Source: Homarus americanus
Taxonomy: Eukaryota; Arthropoda; Malacostraca; Decapoda; Nephropidae
Reading direction: 5' to 3'
Length of the DNA stretch: 64,000 nucleotides
Assembly: GCF_018991925.1 (NCBI RefSeq)
Contig: NW_024732238.1
Location: forward strand, 8,264,642-8,328,641
Part shown: positions 28,481 to 41,186 of the stretch, piece after piece
Position numbering within the stretch: the first letter of the stretch is position 1
How the letters are laid out: each line of letters opens with the position of its first letter
Notes under the pieces: generated by a model
Seen by the model: only the letters and a program-made list of their open reading frames with translations
What the model was told of the DNA's origin: nothing
Database searches by the model: none
Position numbers and translations under genes: made by a program

Positions 28481-29746
28481 TCATTATTCATAGTACAAGT
28501 ACTACTGTATATGTAAACATATGCTGGTAAACAATACTGCAATGACTTTCAGTTCATGAAGAACCTACATTTACATAACTGTAATTTAGATCAACAAAGT
28601 ACTGCACATGTTAACAACTTAGTACTGTAGGTATATTTTATGACATTACTCTTTGTAGAACAAATTATCACAATTCTCCGATCAAGCCTTAAAAACCCAA
28701 ACACAATAGTGTACTGTATCCACAAATATTATCAATGTTACTGTCACAACTTTATATGGACAAAAAATAATTCTAACTACTAAATTGTGTTAGTTGATTT
28801 CTGAGTGTGATTACAAAGCTGTGAACTTACTGTATGATATTAAGCAGTTAGCCTCCTCACTTAATACAAACTCACAGAAAATATTCAGGTGAAGATCTAG
28901 ACATATTGGAATACAACCTTCATCTTGAACACAATAATTAACAATAGACAGTACATGAAAATAAAGTGAAATATCACAAAATAATGTATTGGAAGCAACT
29001 ACTGTGTACTGTAAAGCATACAAAATTTATGAACATTCTATTTAATAGGGAGTTATTTACTTGCAAAGGGATGTTATAGATAAATTTGCTTATTTGGGAA
29101 AAACAAGAGTGACCAAAAACTGAACACTAGCTGTGGTGTCCACATGGACTTAGCTGGTTCAATATTCATGAGCCACTACAAGAATCATGAAACCCTCTAT
29201 ACAGCACAGTAATACAGGACTAAAACATTAGCTGTTCCTGTCCAGTATTAATCATCAATAAGAAGAGAAGTAAAAGTATTTCCTGAGTACAGTCACAATG
29301 TTATCCCTGTGAAGGAAACAGTATCACACCTCATAAACTCTTTCCTAACAATACTGTTATGGCCTTGCTGTAGGTAATGTGATGATCAGTATATCATTCA
29401 CAGAGGGAATTTTTGTATAAGTTTTCTGAGCATCACCGATGAAAACCCTCAAATAAACCCACCACATTTTCATTGTTTAAAAAACTTCTTATAAGCAGAG
29501 AAATTATTGTTAATAATTATACAAAAAAAAATCTACGAATATACAGTACAGTTTTGATGTGCACAGTATATAACTCTTCACCTGAGTGAGGACATGGCTA
29601 CTGACAGAGATGCCAATGGCTGGGGTGACAATAGCATACAAAGGTAGGAACTACTGTTTGTATAAAACTATAAGGAAGAAAACTTGAAATAAGTAACAAA
29701 GGATATGAAGTGTAGTTTTTTTAAATAATAAAATATTCAAGAACTA
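28481..29746. other. non-coding stretch, no gene seen
   Basis: AT-rich sequence without a recognisable exon, RNA gene or transposon end. Confidence 0.55.
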
Positions 29747-30465
29747 CAGTATAGTCTCGGTTTACGCGGTCAATTAAACCCATGGAGGTCCGCGTAAAAC
29801 GAGAAACGCATAAACGAAATAGCAGAACATATGGGATTAATTGAAATAGAGACTGGTCTGACCTCCAAACTACACTTTTTCCGACACAATACGTACGTTG
29901 TAGTAAAAATAACATCTTAATTTTATGATGGTATGCACACACAATTAATATTTAAGAGAAATATCAATAATATTAGGTTTTTTAACACTTACGTTAGTAG
30001 AAGAGATGGCTGGGCACACGGGGATGGGGGGTTGGTTCCGAGGCAGAGGGTAGATTATTGACCCTCACCTGTATCACTTGTATCACCTGTATCACTATCC
30101 ACCACAGAGGCTTGCAGGGCCTCTTTGTCAAACCCCTCAAAGTCCATATCCTCACTATCAGTGACTTGGGCTGGCTGTGGTGGGTGGAGGGTGAAGAACT
30201 CGGTAATGTTTTGTTGACTGTGCAAGCAAGGTAAAATAGACCAATCACAGCGCTCGGCGGAGGGGGTGCGTGGGTGGTAAGGATACGTGGCCCAATCACA
30301 GTCCGAAACGTCATCTGATGTCAGCGGTGACGTAAGAGCGACCTAGCGCGCAGCTTGTTCGAGCCGCTTCCCGCGTAAATGCTGGAATGTACTGCGTAAC
30401 TAATAATTGGCGCGTCTGGCCAGGTGCCGCGTAAATGACCAACCGCGTAAACCGAGACTATACTG
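29747..30465 (-). mobile_element. Tigger-derived MITE, family B
   Basis: 719 bp with ends cagtatagtctcggtttacg and cgtaaaccgagactatactg, nearly perfect mirrors, flanked by TA. On the minus strand the centre still encodes a transposase C-terminal tail (PPQPAQVTDSEDMDFEGFD, ending GDTSDTGEGQ and a stop), like the plus-strand tail at 32833-33033. Subterminal blocks (acatatgggattaatt, ttttatgatggtatgcac) match the 2.6-kb Tigger at 9039. Confidence 0.85.
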
Positions 30466-31115
30466 TATACCTCAAATCTTTTATGCAGTGATGCTTCTGA
30501 AGCTCTTGCACACATAAGACAATTTTCTGATATTTCTCTTTTTCAATAAAGGTCCTTTTCTTTCTTTCTCTTTCCACAGTCATATTCTAGGACAAGTATC
30601 ATCTGTTGATATCACATTGAAAGTATTTTATATCTCGGCATGTTACTGTAGGACTTAAAAAAACAAGAAAATATTTTCCGAAGGCAGTTAAAACTAAACT
30701 GAGCATAGTGTATCATATAATGTTGTACAGTAACGTGGGAGAATGTATATAGTGTACAGTAGTTCTCAACTAAATCTGCTTTTCATTCTCCAAGAAAAAT
30801 GTATGGACATATTTTATTCTGAATCAATCCACAGGTATTGTTATCAATCTTACCTAGATACATTACATTCAGGCCTCCTATTACCATGACTGGTGACCCA
30901 AAAATAAATCATGGCCTGACCCCAGAAACTTTAATGCAAATTGGCCATAACTCCACAAGAGGAATGTCAATAATGAATAGCAAATTCATCCTGGAGAGAG
31001 TTACATCAGATGACACAGTGCCAAATATTGAGATTCTAGCTCAATTTGTTCTCGAGATACAACGCAGATGCATACATGGATGACTGGACAGCATGGCTGG
31101 GAACAATAGGTGATA
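30466..31115. other. non-coding stretch, no gene recognised
   Basis: A plus-strand 81-codon frame at 30838-31083 resembles nothing I know and has no splice or promoter context. Otherwise nothing seen. Confidence 0.5.
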
Positions 31116-31119
31116 TTAA

Positions 31120-32006
31120 CCGTTAAGCCCCGGATTCGGGTGCCGCTGGCAGTATCTCCCCAGCGGGGGTAAATCGAGAAATCAACTTTTCCAAAAATAA
31201 TTTTTAACCTTTTTAAATTATAAAACAATAAAAAATAAGTAAGAAAAACTAAATATTGACCCTCAAGAAACTTCCCTGGCGGCATGGAGGGGGGGAGATA
31301 AGGAGACAGTGTGGGTTTGACAGCTGACACTCGTGGTCCCTACACACTTGGCAGCTATTTTTAGCTTGCCTTTGTGTCTGAAATGGTCAATAATGCATAT
31401 ATTTACTGATCATAATACTTATTTGGTATAAATAATTAATTTAGAATATTTTATTTGCATTATTTTTCATAAAAAGTGTTGGCAACACTCACCATAAAAT
31501 AATAATAATTCCACAAATAAATTGTAGTGCAATACTACACTACAACACAACTATACTACTTTTAGCAATACAGCTACTCCCCGACTTACGACCTACTTGA
31601 CTTACGACCACCTGGACTGGCAAGCTTAAAAGTGTGAGTTTTGTGGTGCTGAGAAGAAAAAGAGACACCCATTTTAGATTTTCTATGGACAGGTATTATT
31701 TAAGCATTTTCGACTTACGACCTTGATTTGGGTCCCTAACCCCATCCTAAGTCGGGGAGCAACTGTATTACTTTGACACAACATGATAAAATAGACAAAC
31801 AATGAAAATGAAACAAACAAAAGTAGGTAATTATGATCAGGAAGCTTCCCTGTGGCTGAGCGTGTGGTGTGACAGGCAAATTGTCACACTGGAACCTGAT
31901 AGCTTGCGCTGGGCATTTAAACAGTAGGTGGATTAGGAGGATGTTCTGGAACATCACCCGGGGCGCGCTGGATGGATGTTCTGGAACGTCACCTGGGGCC
32001 TAAGGG
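31120..32006. mobile_element. piggyBac-like non-autonomous element
   Basis: Bounded by TTAA on both sides (31116-31119 and 32007-32010). The ends are CCGTTAAGCCCCGG and its imperfect mirror, seen as cctggggcctaaggg at the right. TTAA targets with CCxTTA ends are the hallmark of piggyBac elements. At 887 bp it has no transposase. Part (about 31380-31470) is shared with 2150-2250. A Tigger-type MITE lies inside it. Confidence 0.7.
31571..31765 (+). mobile_element. miniature Tigger, family D, inside the piggyBac-like element
   Basis: 195 bp, ends cagctactccccgacttacg and taagtcggggagcaactg, flanked by TA. The interior keeps the first codons of the transposase found at 53743 (aaagtgtgagttttgtggtg, then ctgagaagaaaaagagac) and then jumps to the right end, so it is a deletion derivative of that family. 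Confidence 0.85.
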
Positions 32007-32242
32007 TTAAATCTTTACTGCCTAAGACAGAGTCACGGTCAGCAGTTTACACAAGGTGGTGATCTCTTTATCAACACACATCAGAAATGCTAAAAAAAAA
32101 AAAAAAATTACTGCATGATTATATTAGAAAATATACGAAAGGTATTATGATAAAAATTTCAAATAAACCAAAACAACTCCATAGAAGCAACTAAGCAACA
32201 TAAGGGAATAATGACGAGTACAAAAAATAGAGATTTGGATTA

Positions 32243-33325
32243 CAGTATAGTCTGGATTTACGCAGTTTTGGTTAACGCGTTTGGTCATTTACGCGGTGCC
32301 TTGCCAGAATTGAAATGCTTTAATTACGCGGTAAATTTGGTGATTTACGCGGCGAGTTGCTGGAGGGTCCAGACGCGCCGCGCCATTTTGGATTCAAGCG
32401 GCCCAGGCAACCACAAGCGGTGCGAGTAAGGTTGCGCAGTATGTCGCTGTTGCGTTATCGGTGACGTCATATGACTTATCGGACTGTGATTGGGCCACGC
32501 ATCCTTACCACCCACGCATTCCCTCCGCCGCTAGCTGTGATTGGTCTATTGTAACATGACGTGCCCTGCCACCAGAGGGTAGAAGTCGCTGACCTAGCAG
32601 GGCCTGTCTCATTGTTCTCAGTCCGCGTATACAGTTCTCTGTTGTGCCCGCTATTCCCCTCACAACGGCTTCCGTGGGACCCCCACCACCAGAGAAAAAC
32701 ACTGAATTACCTGGACCAAGCCATGATAATGTGAATGAAATAATAGAGTTGGGGGAGAAAATTTAGCTCATCCTTAACAACGACCCAGACAAGCATCGGT
32801 ATGAAGCGTCTAATAACCATCTGACGAAAGTAATGGAGCCGTATGTCAAGATCTATCTCGACAACATCAATGCTAGTCGTCAACGTAATATTGAGGACTT
32901 CCTCGCCAGCAACCCACCACAACCACAGCCAGCCCAAGTCAGTGATAGTGATGCTATGGACTTTGAGAGGTTTGTCTGGGAGGCCCTGCAAACCTCTGCG
33001 AGTAGTGAAAGTGATTTACCAGAGGGCAACTAATCTGCCCTCTGTCTCGGAACCAGCCGCCATCCACGTGTGCCGACCCATTTTTTCTACTAACGTAAGT
33101 GTTAAAAAACCTAATATTATTGATATTTCTCTTAATTATTAATTGTGTGTGCATACCATCATAAAAATAAGATGTTATTTTTACTACAATATATGTATTG
33201 TGTTAGCAAAAAGTGGAGTTTGAGGGTCGGCCCAGTCTCTATTTCAATTAATCACATATGTTCTGTTATTTCATTTACGCGGGCCTCCACGGGTTCAATT
33301 GACTGCGTAAATCCAGACTGTACTG
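32243..33325 (+). mobile_element. Tigger-derived element, family B, with partial frame
   Basis: 1083 bp, ends cagtatagtctggatttacg and cgtaaatccagactgtactg, flanked by TA. It is in the opposite orientation to 29747-30465. It contains a transposase C-terminal region (see 32690-33033) but no catalytic domain. Confidence 0.85.
32690..33033 (+). pseudogene. Tigger transposase C-terminal fragment
   Basis: Within the family B element. The frame that reads ELPGPSHDNVNEIIELGEK meets a TAG near 32763, then continues YEASNNHLTKVMEPYVKIYL and QRNIEDFLASNPPQPQPAQV. It ends in an acidic tail (SSESDLPEGN, stop at 33033). The arrangement (coiled segment, Pro-rich linker, acidic end) fits a transposase C-terminus. 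The helix-turn-helix and DDE parts are missing. The family is inferred from the TIRs. Confidence 0.6.
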
Positions 33326-33327
33326 TA

Positions 33328-34904
33328 CTTGCAAGATACAATACTATTGAACCAAAAACTACATTTATTTAACAGTGACTGAACCTTGGTATCAAAGCAA
33401 CCTTCTAACTTCCTACAGTTGGCGAAGCAATCCCAGAGAATAGGCTTGATGTAACCAAATTTCAGTGAAAACAAAAGATAGACATACTTCAAACAATACA
33501 AAATTGATGCTGCAAAAACAAACTCACCAGAAATACATCATCATAGAAAGCAACTGTAATTACAGGTAAAAGATATTTCTACCCAATATGCCATGACTGT
33601 CGATTTATAACTACTGAAGCAATACCTGCCTTTTAATTTGGTAAGAACAATACATCATCAGGTTATATAGCACTTCTGTTTAAGGTTACAGATCTATATG
33701 TACTGTGCAACTTAAATGGATTATAATATATTGCTAAGTGGTAATAATAGGTATCTGTTTCCTTCAAAAACAGACAAGCTAAAAAAGGCAAGCATAAAAA
33801 AAAAATTATTGTCAGTGACTAATAAACGGTCTTAATATTTATTAATCATTAACATAACCTGAATACAGCTTGTAAGGAATGCTGAGCTACAACTACCTCT
33901 TAGGCCCTCATGGAATTTTACAACTACAGTTACCTTAGTTTTCTTTTTTGTACCATCAGTAACAGCTGGGGGATGTATGAAGTGACAGGTATACCATATA
34001 TGTCTTGGGGCCTCATTATGGGGAGGAAACACTACAGAGGAAGATAACTAGTAAGGCAGCAAATGAAGGACAGTCTGTGTTGCTCTTGATCTGTGCCATG
34101 TGGGAAAGGTTGTACAAGAGAGTGAAGCATTGTAGTTGCTTAAGTGAATGTGGATGCCAGTGAAATAACAAAATACCAAACAGCAGAGAAAAAATGTGCA
34201 TACTAAAAGTAAAAGTGAGAATTAAGACTAGTGTCAATGATGAATATATTTACAGTAGTTAGGCAAAATATATACCCTGTACTGTATACAGGGTACAGTA
34301 TTTATGAAACACTCCAAGGTTCAACCATTAACTTTGTTAAACACAACACACGTTTATAATAAAGAGCCTTATTTTGGTTTCTTGTGAGTAGTAGTGTGTT
34401 TATTTCACCCTGATTTAGCTGAGCAAAAGAAACACTTGTCTATAATTACACTATTACAAAAATGATTCAGATCTAAGGTTTACAACCATGCATTAACTTA
34501 CATTTTGTATAGCACAATGATGGCAGCCTGTTAACTATAAAAGTTGCTTCAGTTTGTTTAGGATGCACTAAGTATGGACAAAATTTGCAGTAAAAACTTC
34601 TGGTTCAAATAATTTCAATTGCAATACTGCTAGGAATGTCTTACAGTATTAAGCCTGCACCTGCCAACACAAGATACAATATGTAAAAATCGAAAAACTT
34701 ACTGACAGTTGGACAGAGAAAATATGCATTGTGATCTAATAAATTCATCATACAGTACCACAGTAGAACACATAGGGTAAGGTAGTTAGAAAGTGACTGA
34801 AAGAACATGTATCCTGTTCTTGGCTCTGGCCACCCCAAACTATGGCAGGAATGGACTTGGACGAGTGAGAAAATAGAGAGTGGAAAGCTCAGCCAATGAT
34901 TCAT
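33328..34904. other. non-coding stretch, no gene seen
   Basis: No recognised exon, RNA or repeat boundary; AT-rich. Confidence 0.55.
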
Positions 34905-35665
34905 AATCATCATCAACATTCTACAGCCATTTTCCATGCTTGAATGGGTTAGCCATGATTAAATGACGGCAGCTTTCCATGCTTCATGGTCTATTAAAGC
35001 CTTTCTCAACAGGTGATCACTGTGATGATCTCTCACCTTTCCCCATGTCATTCTTGGCTGCCCCCCCTCTCCACATTTAAACTCTTGCATCTTTTGAACC
35101 AGTTGGTCTCCTCCATTCTCTCCACATGCCTGTATCATTTCAGCCTACCTCTGCATATAACCTCGCCAATACTTTCAATACCCAGCTGCCCATTTAGTTC
35201 TGACAAGGGTTTTCCGTCTCTCAGTGTCACATTACACACCATCCTCATTTCAACTCATGCATCCCTACCTTTAGCTTTCCATGTTTCATGCAGATAATAT
35301 AATTCTCATGCCAGTTGCATACATAATAATTTGCACATGAAGAAAAAGTCCTCTTGCCATAAATAAAGGCAACAGCTCCCTAAATTACCTCCAGTCACTT
35401 CTGAGCTAGATCCAGCACTGACCATGTCATCCAGGTAGCGGAGCTCATCAACAAAATCCGGGGATATACCCCCAGTGTTGAGCTTTTCCAGCCTTGCTAA
35501 GGCCACATGATTACCTGCATATACAGTAACATCCTGCTGTCTGTCAATTACACCACTGTACCTCTTATATACCCACCTTCCATACTCACTGTACCACAGT
35601 GAATTACTGCCAACACCCTTCTTACAGACAGTAAGTGGCCATTTTCCACTTTCCACCATGGATAA
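34905..35665 (-). pseudogene. RTE-like LINE 3' region, copy 2
   Basis: The minus-strand frame 35306-35659 reads KWPLTVCKKGVGSNSLWYSE, then YGRWVYKRYSG, a worn Cys-rich finger known from RTE-type endonuclease-RT proteins. VDELRYLDDMVSAGSSSEV and LGSCCLYLWQ follow, matching the same region in copy 1. The (atc)n-like 3' tail is at 34905. No RT catalytic core is present; 5'-truncated and decayed. Confidence 0.7.
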
Positions 35666-36634
35666 CCCTCACCTTGTTTACTATCTTACCCTATGACACC
35701 ATACGGTCAAAATTTTTACTCTGGCACAACCCAGTGACCACTCCTTGAGCTTAACCAAATTAATTATTAAAAAAATGTAAGAAATGTTGATACCGGAGTC
35801 AGTAAAGTCAGTTCTAATTTTGTTACACACCATTTATTTTTCATCAAAATAATCTTGAATACTTTATCTACAAGTTTGGCAAAATAAATATATTAAAAAA
35901 CAAAAGCTCTATATGATACAGTTGTGAACAGAACGGTTTCTCATTGGCTCATTAGTCGCTTGGGCGATCGTCACATTACACACTTCACTCAATTGACTGT
36001 AATACATAACTAATCATGTCTTAACACTTGTGATGAAGGTTGGGTGGGAGATTATTGGGTCACGTTACTAACCTGACCTGATGCAACGTCAGGTCGCCCA
36101 GTGTTGGGATGGGGATAAGTGGGTCGTATGACCTGAATTTGTCTTGAATGACATTTTTTTTACCTATAAGGTATATACATAGTACTATACTGTATTGTAT
36201 ATGAAGGGTACATGTATTAATAAGCTCAGGTTATTACAGTAACGTATCTGTACTAATTAATGAAAAACAAATAAATAATATTGTATCATGAAGAGTAGAC
36301 AAACAATGAGACGACCCGTGGCCCGGTCACTTTTACCCAGGATAGATAAACGCTTATAAAATGTCACTGACTTGACTTACGAGAATATAACTTGTATTGC
36401 TAGAGTTCTTGTAAGATAGTGATTAATTTGAGTATATAAACATCACTTATTTTGCACCACACACACACACACACACACGAGTTACTGAACCACAAGGCCT
36501 ATGTGACCTCACACAGTATGGCACAAGACCAGCCTGGGCCATCAGCTGTAAACTATAATAATTTATATATTCAGTTCATGTTCCTTCTCCTTGCAGTAAT
36601 GAATGCTTTTGTTAAACGACCCACCCACCCCATG
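35666..36634. other. non-coding stretch with (CA)n
   Basis: No gene seen. A (CA)n run lies at 36459-36478. A short palindromic cctgacctgatgcaacgtca, then ggtcg near 36075, may be a worn transposon end. Confidence 0.5.
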
Positions 36635-36704
36635 TATATTTTCAGCCTTTGGGTTGCAGAACTTTTTAATAAACCGTTAATTATTAGTACTATTATTATT
36701 AACA
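36635..36704 (+). repeat. LINE 3' tail fragment
   Basis: tgtatattttcagcctttgg and aataaaccgttaattattag match the last 60 bases of the CR1-like LINE at 15905-15971. Severely 5'-truncated. Confidence 0.8.
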
Positions 36705-37079
36705 CAACACACACACACACTTCCCTCAGCCTTCATAGGGTAAGGACGTGTGTAGTCGGCACTGCCCGGTAACACGGCCGTGGTCTCTTGACCATGGAGA
36801 CAGCTGCCAGCCCGGTCTGTCGGGCCCTCCCCTTCCCCATCTCCCCATCTGGATTTATCAACATCCTCACACCAACAGTACAGTGCAAAGATTGATGATT
36901 AACCCACAAGTGATATACAAAAGTGGCAATTTTAACTCAAAGGATAAGCACAAAAACACAGCAATACTAAGTGTGGGTGGATCTGACCTAACCTGACCTG
37001 ACCCCATGGCTTCACCTGACCTAGCCTGAAGGATGGAGCACACCTGCATTGCACCAAGCTACTGTCCTGTCCACGTAGC
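36705..37079. other. non-coding spacer with (CA)n
   Basis: No gene seen. A (CA)n run follows the LINE tail at 36706-36720. Confidence 0.5.
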
Positions 37080-37312
37080 CACACAACTGCCCAACCGCAT
37101 CCAGCCCATAAGAGCACGAACTGATTGCTACAAGAACAGCCCAGTCCCAACCATTGTAAAAATTATCAACACCTAATTATTATATATCATATTTGTATCA
37201 CTTATATTACTTGTACATCATTTGTAAATCAAGAGACCCATTCCCCAATTATGTAATTGTATATTTTCAGTCTTCCGGCTGCCATGCTCTTTCAATAAAC
37301 CGTTAATTATTA
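37080..37312 (+). repeat. 5'-truncated copy of the CR1-like LINE
   Basis: Covers the end of the frame and 3' untranslated region of the LINE at 12600 (ccgcatccagcccataagag; gaacagcccagtcccaacca; ctttcaataaaccgttaatt), then a (CA)n tail. Confidence 0.85.
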
Positions 37313-37898
37313 TCACACACACACACACACACGGGAATACGGGAATTAAGACAACAAGCATCCAGTGAGGGTCTTGTTGTGTGACTGCATGGAGGCAAAT
37401 TAAAAGATCAGCTGTTGAGGAGCTTATCGCTTGGCAACACTGGCGCATGTTACCACTCCTTTCCACTCCATCTCTCTAATCACCCACATCTTTCTGCTTT
37501 CTCACTCCACATTTTAAAATGTTATGTAGTACAGTATAATGTTGAAGGGATACAACTTATCTCATTTATACTTATACTTACCACAATCTCCCTAAAACTA
37601 ATTTAGGTTTTGTGTTTATTCGAGATATCTTCAGGCCATGAAACCCGCTAATCCCCCCACCCAAGAAAGGGTGACCTGACATTCCATCAGGTCAGTAATA
37701 TGAGACCACTAATCCCCCCACCCATCTTCACCTAACACTGAGACAGGTCAGGTTCCCAAAAATACTTTAGCCTTCCTCTTTATTCAAGACATTTTCAGAA
37801 AATTCTCTCATTTTCAACCCTGGAAAATTTATCCCAAAGCCGAAAATTTTTGGCTAATTCCGGCTTTGGGAATGATTTTCTGAGCAAATTTCAATTCT

Positions 37899-37950
<52 letters not shown>

Positions 37951-38132
37951 TTATGTAGATTACTGATACAGTATATAAAAAAAATCACAAGTTATGAAGA
38001 GCTGCAGTACATCAGATTCAATACTGATGTAAGAGGAACATTGCTAATAACCATACACAGTATAAAATGGCTATTTGCATGTGTTATGGAAGCAGATTTA
38101 ATACAAACAGTTATTACAAAACTGAATACATA
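37313..38132. other. non-coding stretch with simple repeats
   Basis: (CA)n at 37313-37332 and (TA)n at 37901-37940; otherwise no gene recognised. Confidence 0.55.
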
Positions 38133-39369
38133 CAGGTATCCCTCGTGGTACGAACGTTCTAGATACTAAAATTCGCTTACCGGTATACGAATTTCCAAAA
38201 TTGACAACCTTTTTTTTAAGATACAAAACCTTCCCCAGGTTAAACAAATTTGGATCCGGGTAAAGATTCAAATTGCGTCCTGGTAGGTAGCAGCAGCCAT
38301 CTTGGGTGGAGTAAGGCCCTTACTGAGCCCATCCCCACTCATCCCCTTGTGGTGAGCCCAGACTGCCCTCCCATAAGGTAATGTAGCAAAGTTATACAGT
38401 ATTTTCTTTATGTTTATCATGTGTTTGGTAGAGAGAGTGCAAATTGTGGAAGAGGGAGTGGGTGGTGAGGTGTCGGGCTAAGCTGTGAGTTGCCTAATTG
38501 TTATTTTTCAACTCATATTTTTGAGGATAGATATACAGTACGTACAAGTAATATTCTTTATTTTTTTTTTACTCGTCTGTTACATGCACACACAATCTTC
38601 ATACGGAATGTGGCAAAAAACATATAAAATAATTATCATAAGGTCAAAAACATGAGGGAATTCATCATTGTGTGTGTAGAAGCAAGCGCTGAGGGTGGGA
38701 GGGAGAGAGCTACAGCTGGCATTTCCTCACTCACTGCTCCGCTCTCTCACCATATCCTGCCTAATGGCAAAGCAGTATTTTTTCTTTTATTTGTTATTTT
38801 TTGTTATTCCTCACATTTACTGGTACAGTATATACAGTACATACTCTATTATTTTATGTACAAAGAATAAGTTCTTCCACACACAAACCTCCCATGCATC
38901 CAGCCTGTGACAGTTCAGGCATTCACCCAGCTGACTCACAGACATGTGGTGGCCACAGCAGTGGGTGTGTCCAGTATGTCATGACGTCAAGTTGGCAAGG
39001 AATGCTGCCACGCATTCCCACCTCATATCAAATTTACTTCCCACATATGCTTTTCATTTTTCTTATTTTATAGTTTTATATTATATTTTCCATATTTCTA
39101 AGCCACATTAGATTATTTTAATGATTTTTCCACAACTTTAATAGTTTCATTACAAGCAACAATAGTTGTGTACTATTGAGCATTAGTTAGGTAGGTTTTG
39201 TTCTTGTACGTGAACTCATTTCATGATTTTGGGGTATGATATTAGAATTTTTTGTCATCGGGAAACCAAACCTTATTTTTCCCATATGTATATCTATTCA
39301 TGATATGTAAAGTCACGTAACGAATGGATTTTTTGGAACTTACCCCATTCATATCGCGAGGGATATCTG
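38133..39369. mobile_element. Tigger-type non-autonomous element
   Basis: 1237 bp. Left end caggtatccctcgtggtacg, right end tcatatcgcgagggatatct, then g, flanked by TA. The TIRs are imperfect mirrors. No transposase frame; the interior includes AT-rich and low-complexity stretches. Confidence 0.7.
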
Positions 39370-39396
39370 TATAGTAATGTAAATAACAATAATAAT

Positions 39397-39436
<40 letters not shown>

Positions 39437-39881
39437 TAATAATAATAAAACTGTACTGTACAAGTACAGTAATATGTAAGCTACAATATACCAGTGTATT
39501 GTTTCTGGGGATTTTTAATCAAACATTTGTTTTAAAACACTGACTATAATTATGATGCCAGAGCAAGGAAATTAAGCATCTGAATTGAGAGGAAGTGATA
39601 AGTAGCTTGTGGATTCCATGTCTTCAGTGAATTAAAAAATGGTAGTTAGCTACATCTGGTATCAACAAGAACTAACCAGTGAGCCACTCACTCCTGTTAT
39701 GCTCAGACACAGTTTAGTGTCTCTTTGTCAATTCACTGAAGGTGCAAAGGTCACAGCCAACTTACAATTTATTACCGTAAGTAATTTTTATGTGTTTTCC
39801 TTTCTCTAACATAGGATTTACAGTACATTCTATGCATGAAAACAAAATTTTTTGAGAATATTTAGTAAGCAAACCTTTATA
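39370..39881. other. non-coding spacer with (AAT)n
   Basis: (AAT)n array at about 39390-39450; no gene seen. Confidence 0.55.
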
Positions 39882-40830
39882 CGAGGTCTGTCCAAAAATA
39901 AACGGAACTTTGTAAATAGCGCGCCAACGAGCTGGCGCAGCGTGCTCACGATGGGAGCACTGTGTAGTGGTGACCTTGACCTTTAGTCTAACACTAACCG
40001 CATTACGCCACGTCAATTAGTCATTGAGCTAGACGTGCTAGAGTGAACATGTGTTGAGTGCACTTGGCGATTTGTTGCAAGTTGAACCATGAAGGATCTT
40101 GAAGAGCAACGTGTTTGCGTGAAATTCTGTTTCAAATTGGGAAAAACTTTTATGGAGACTTTTCAAATGTTGCAACAGGTTTATGGGGAGGATTGTTTGA
40201 GCTGTACGCAATGTCACGTGTGGTACCAACATTTCAAAAGGGGAAGAACTTCCACCGAAGATGATCCCAAATCTGGACGTCAGAGTCGCTCAAATGTGGA
40301 GGTGATGTTGATCGTCTTTTTGATTGGAAGGGCATCGTTCATCATGAGTTTGTTCCACGTGGTCAGACAGTCAATAAAGACTTTTACTTGGAGATCCTGA
40401 AGTGTTTGAGGGAGGCAGTGCGAAGGAAGAGGCCTGAGGCGTGGACAAACAAGACCAGGATGCTGCATCATGACAATGCACCTGCTCACGCGTCGCTCCT
40501 TATCCGCGACTTATTGGTGAAGCACGAGACGACTATCGTCCCCCAGCCGCCCTACTCTCCGGATTTGGCCCCTGTGGACTTTTTTTTTTCCCAAAGTTGA
40601 AATCCACCCTGAAAGGTCGCCGATTTCAAACGATATTCGAGATAGAAGAAAATTCGCTACGAGACATGCACACTATCCCCCAAAACACGTTCCAGAACTG
40701 GAAAAAAACGTTGGGAGCGGTGTATCAACAGTGGAGAGGAGTACTTTGAAGGAGACAAGTCTGATTAAGTTGTAAGTAAAGCAATAAATTTGCTTTTTTA
40801 AAAGTTTGGTATCTTTTTGGACAGACCTTG
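39882..40830 (+). mobile_element. mariner element, internally deleted
   Basis: The ends cgaggtctgtccaaaaat and, at the right in reverse complement, caaggtctgtccaaaaag are typical mariner TIRs. TA precedes the left end; the right flank reads CA, so the duplication is not intact. Length about 949 bp against about 1.3 kb for an autonomous mariner. Confidence 0.85.
40089..40750 (+). pseudogene. mariner transposase, catalytic core partly deleted
   Basis: Starts MKDLEEQRVCVKFCFKLGK with the paired helix-turn-helix region (TQCHVWYQHFKRGRTSTEDD, SGRQS). After RSNVE it jumps, in a changed frame, to DWKGIVHHEFVPRGQTVNKD. About 100 codons, including the first catalytic Asp, are therefore missing. The frame at 40388-40600 holds the second Asp region (MLHHDNAPAHAS) and the PPYSPDLAPVDFF box with the third. 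A further shift near 40590 precedes the C-terminal part (FQTIFEIEENSLRDM, NWKKTLGAVYQQ). Inactive. Confidence 0.88.
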
Positions 40831-40867
40831 CATTAAGATGGAGCTCTTAATAAGGTCTTACCTAGTA

Positions 40868-40875
40868 ACAATAAC

Positions 40876-40940
<65 letters not shown>
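40868..40940. repeat. (AAT)n microsatellite
   Basis: About 24 AAT units. Confidence 0.95.
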
Positions 40941-40944
<4 letters not shown>

Positions 40945-41105
40945 GAAGAGGGGGGGACTATTGATGACAAACTGGTACAACATATGCTTGCTAGTTTTCC
41001 CCCGTTCTGTTAGATATAAATTTATTCAACACATTCTTTGTTTTATTTAATCCCTACATCTTAAAGATAGCTAAGTGTATAGGTACTTAAGTTTCCTTTA
41101 TCTTT

Positions 41106-41114
41106 TTTTTATTG
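41106..41114 (-). terminator. candidate polyadenylation signal of the sulfatase gene
   Basis: ttttttatt on the plus strand gives AATAAAAAA on the minus strand, about 75 bases downstream of the stop codon at 41187-41189. Placement fits a short 3' UTR. No other evidence. Confidence 0.45.
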
Positions 41115-41186
41115 AGAAATTACCAAATCAATGATGGCAGTAGTAGTTGTTAAAGTGGGTTACTACAGCATGCAGCAAGCATGAGG

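Noticed and set aside
30838..31083. 81-codon plus-strand frame
   Set aside because: No recognisable domain, no splice or promoter context, typical chance length.
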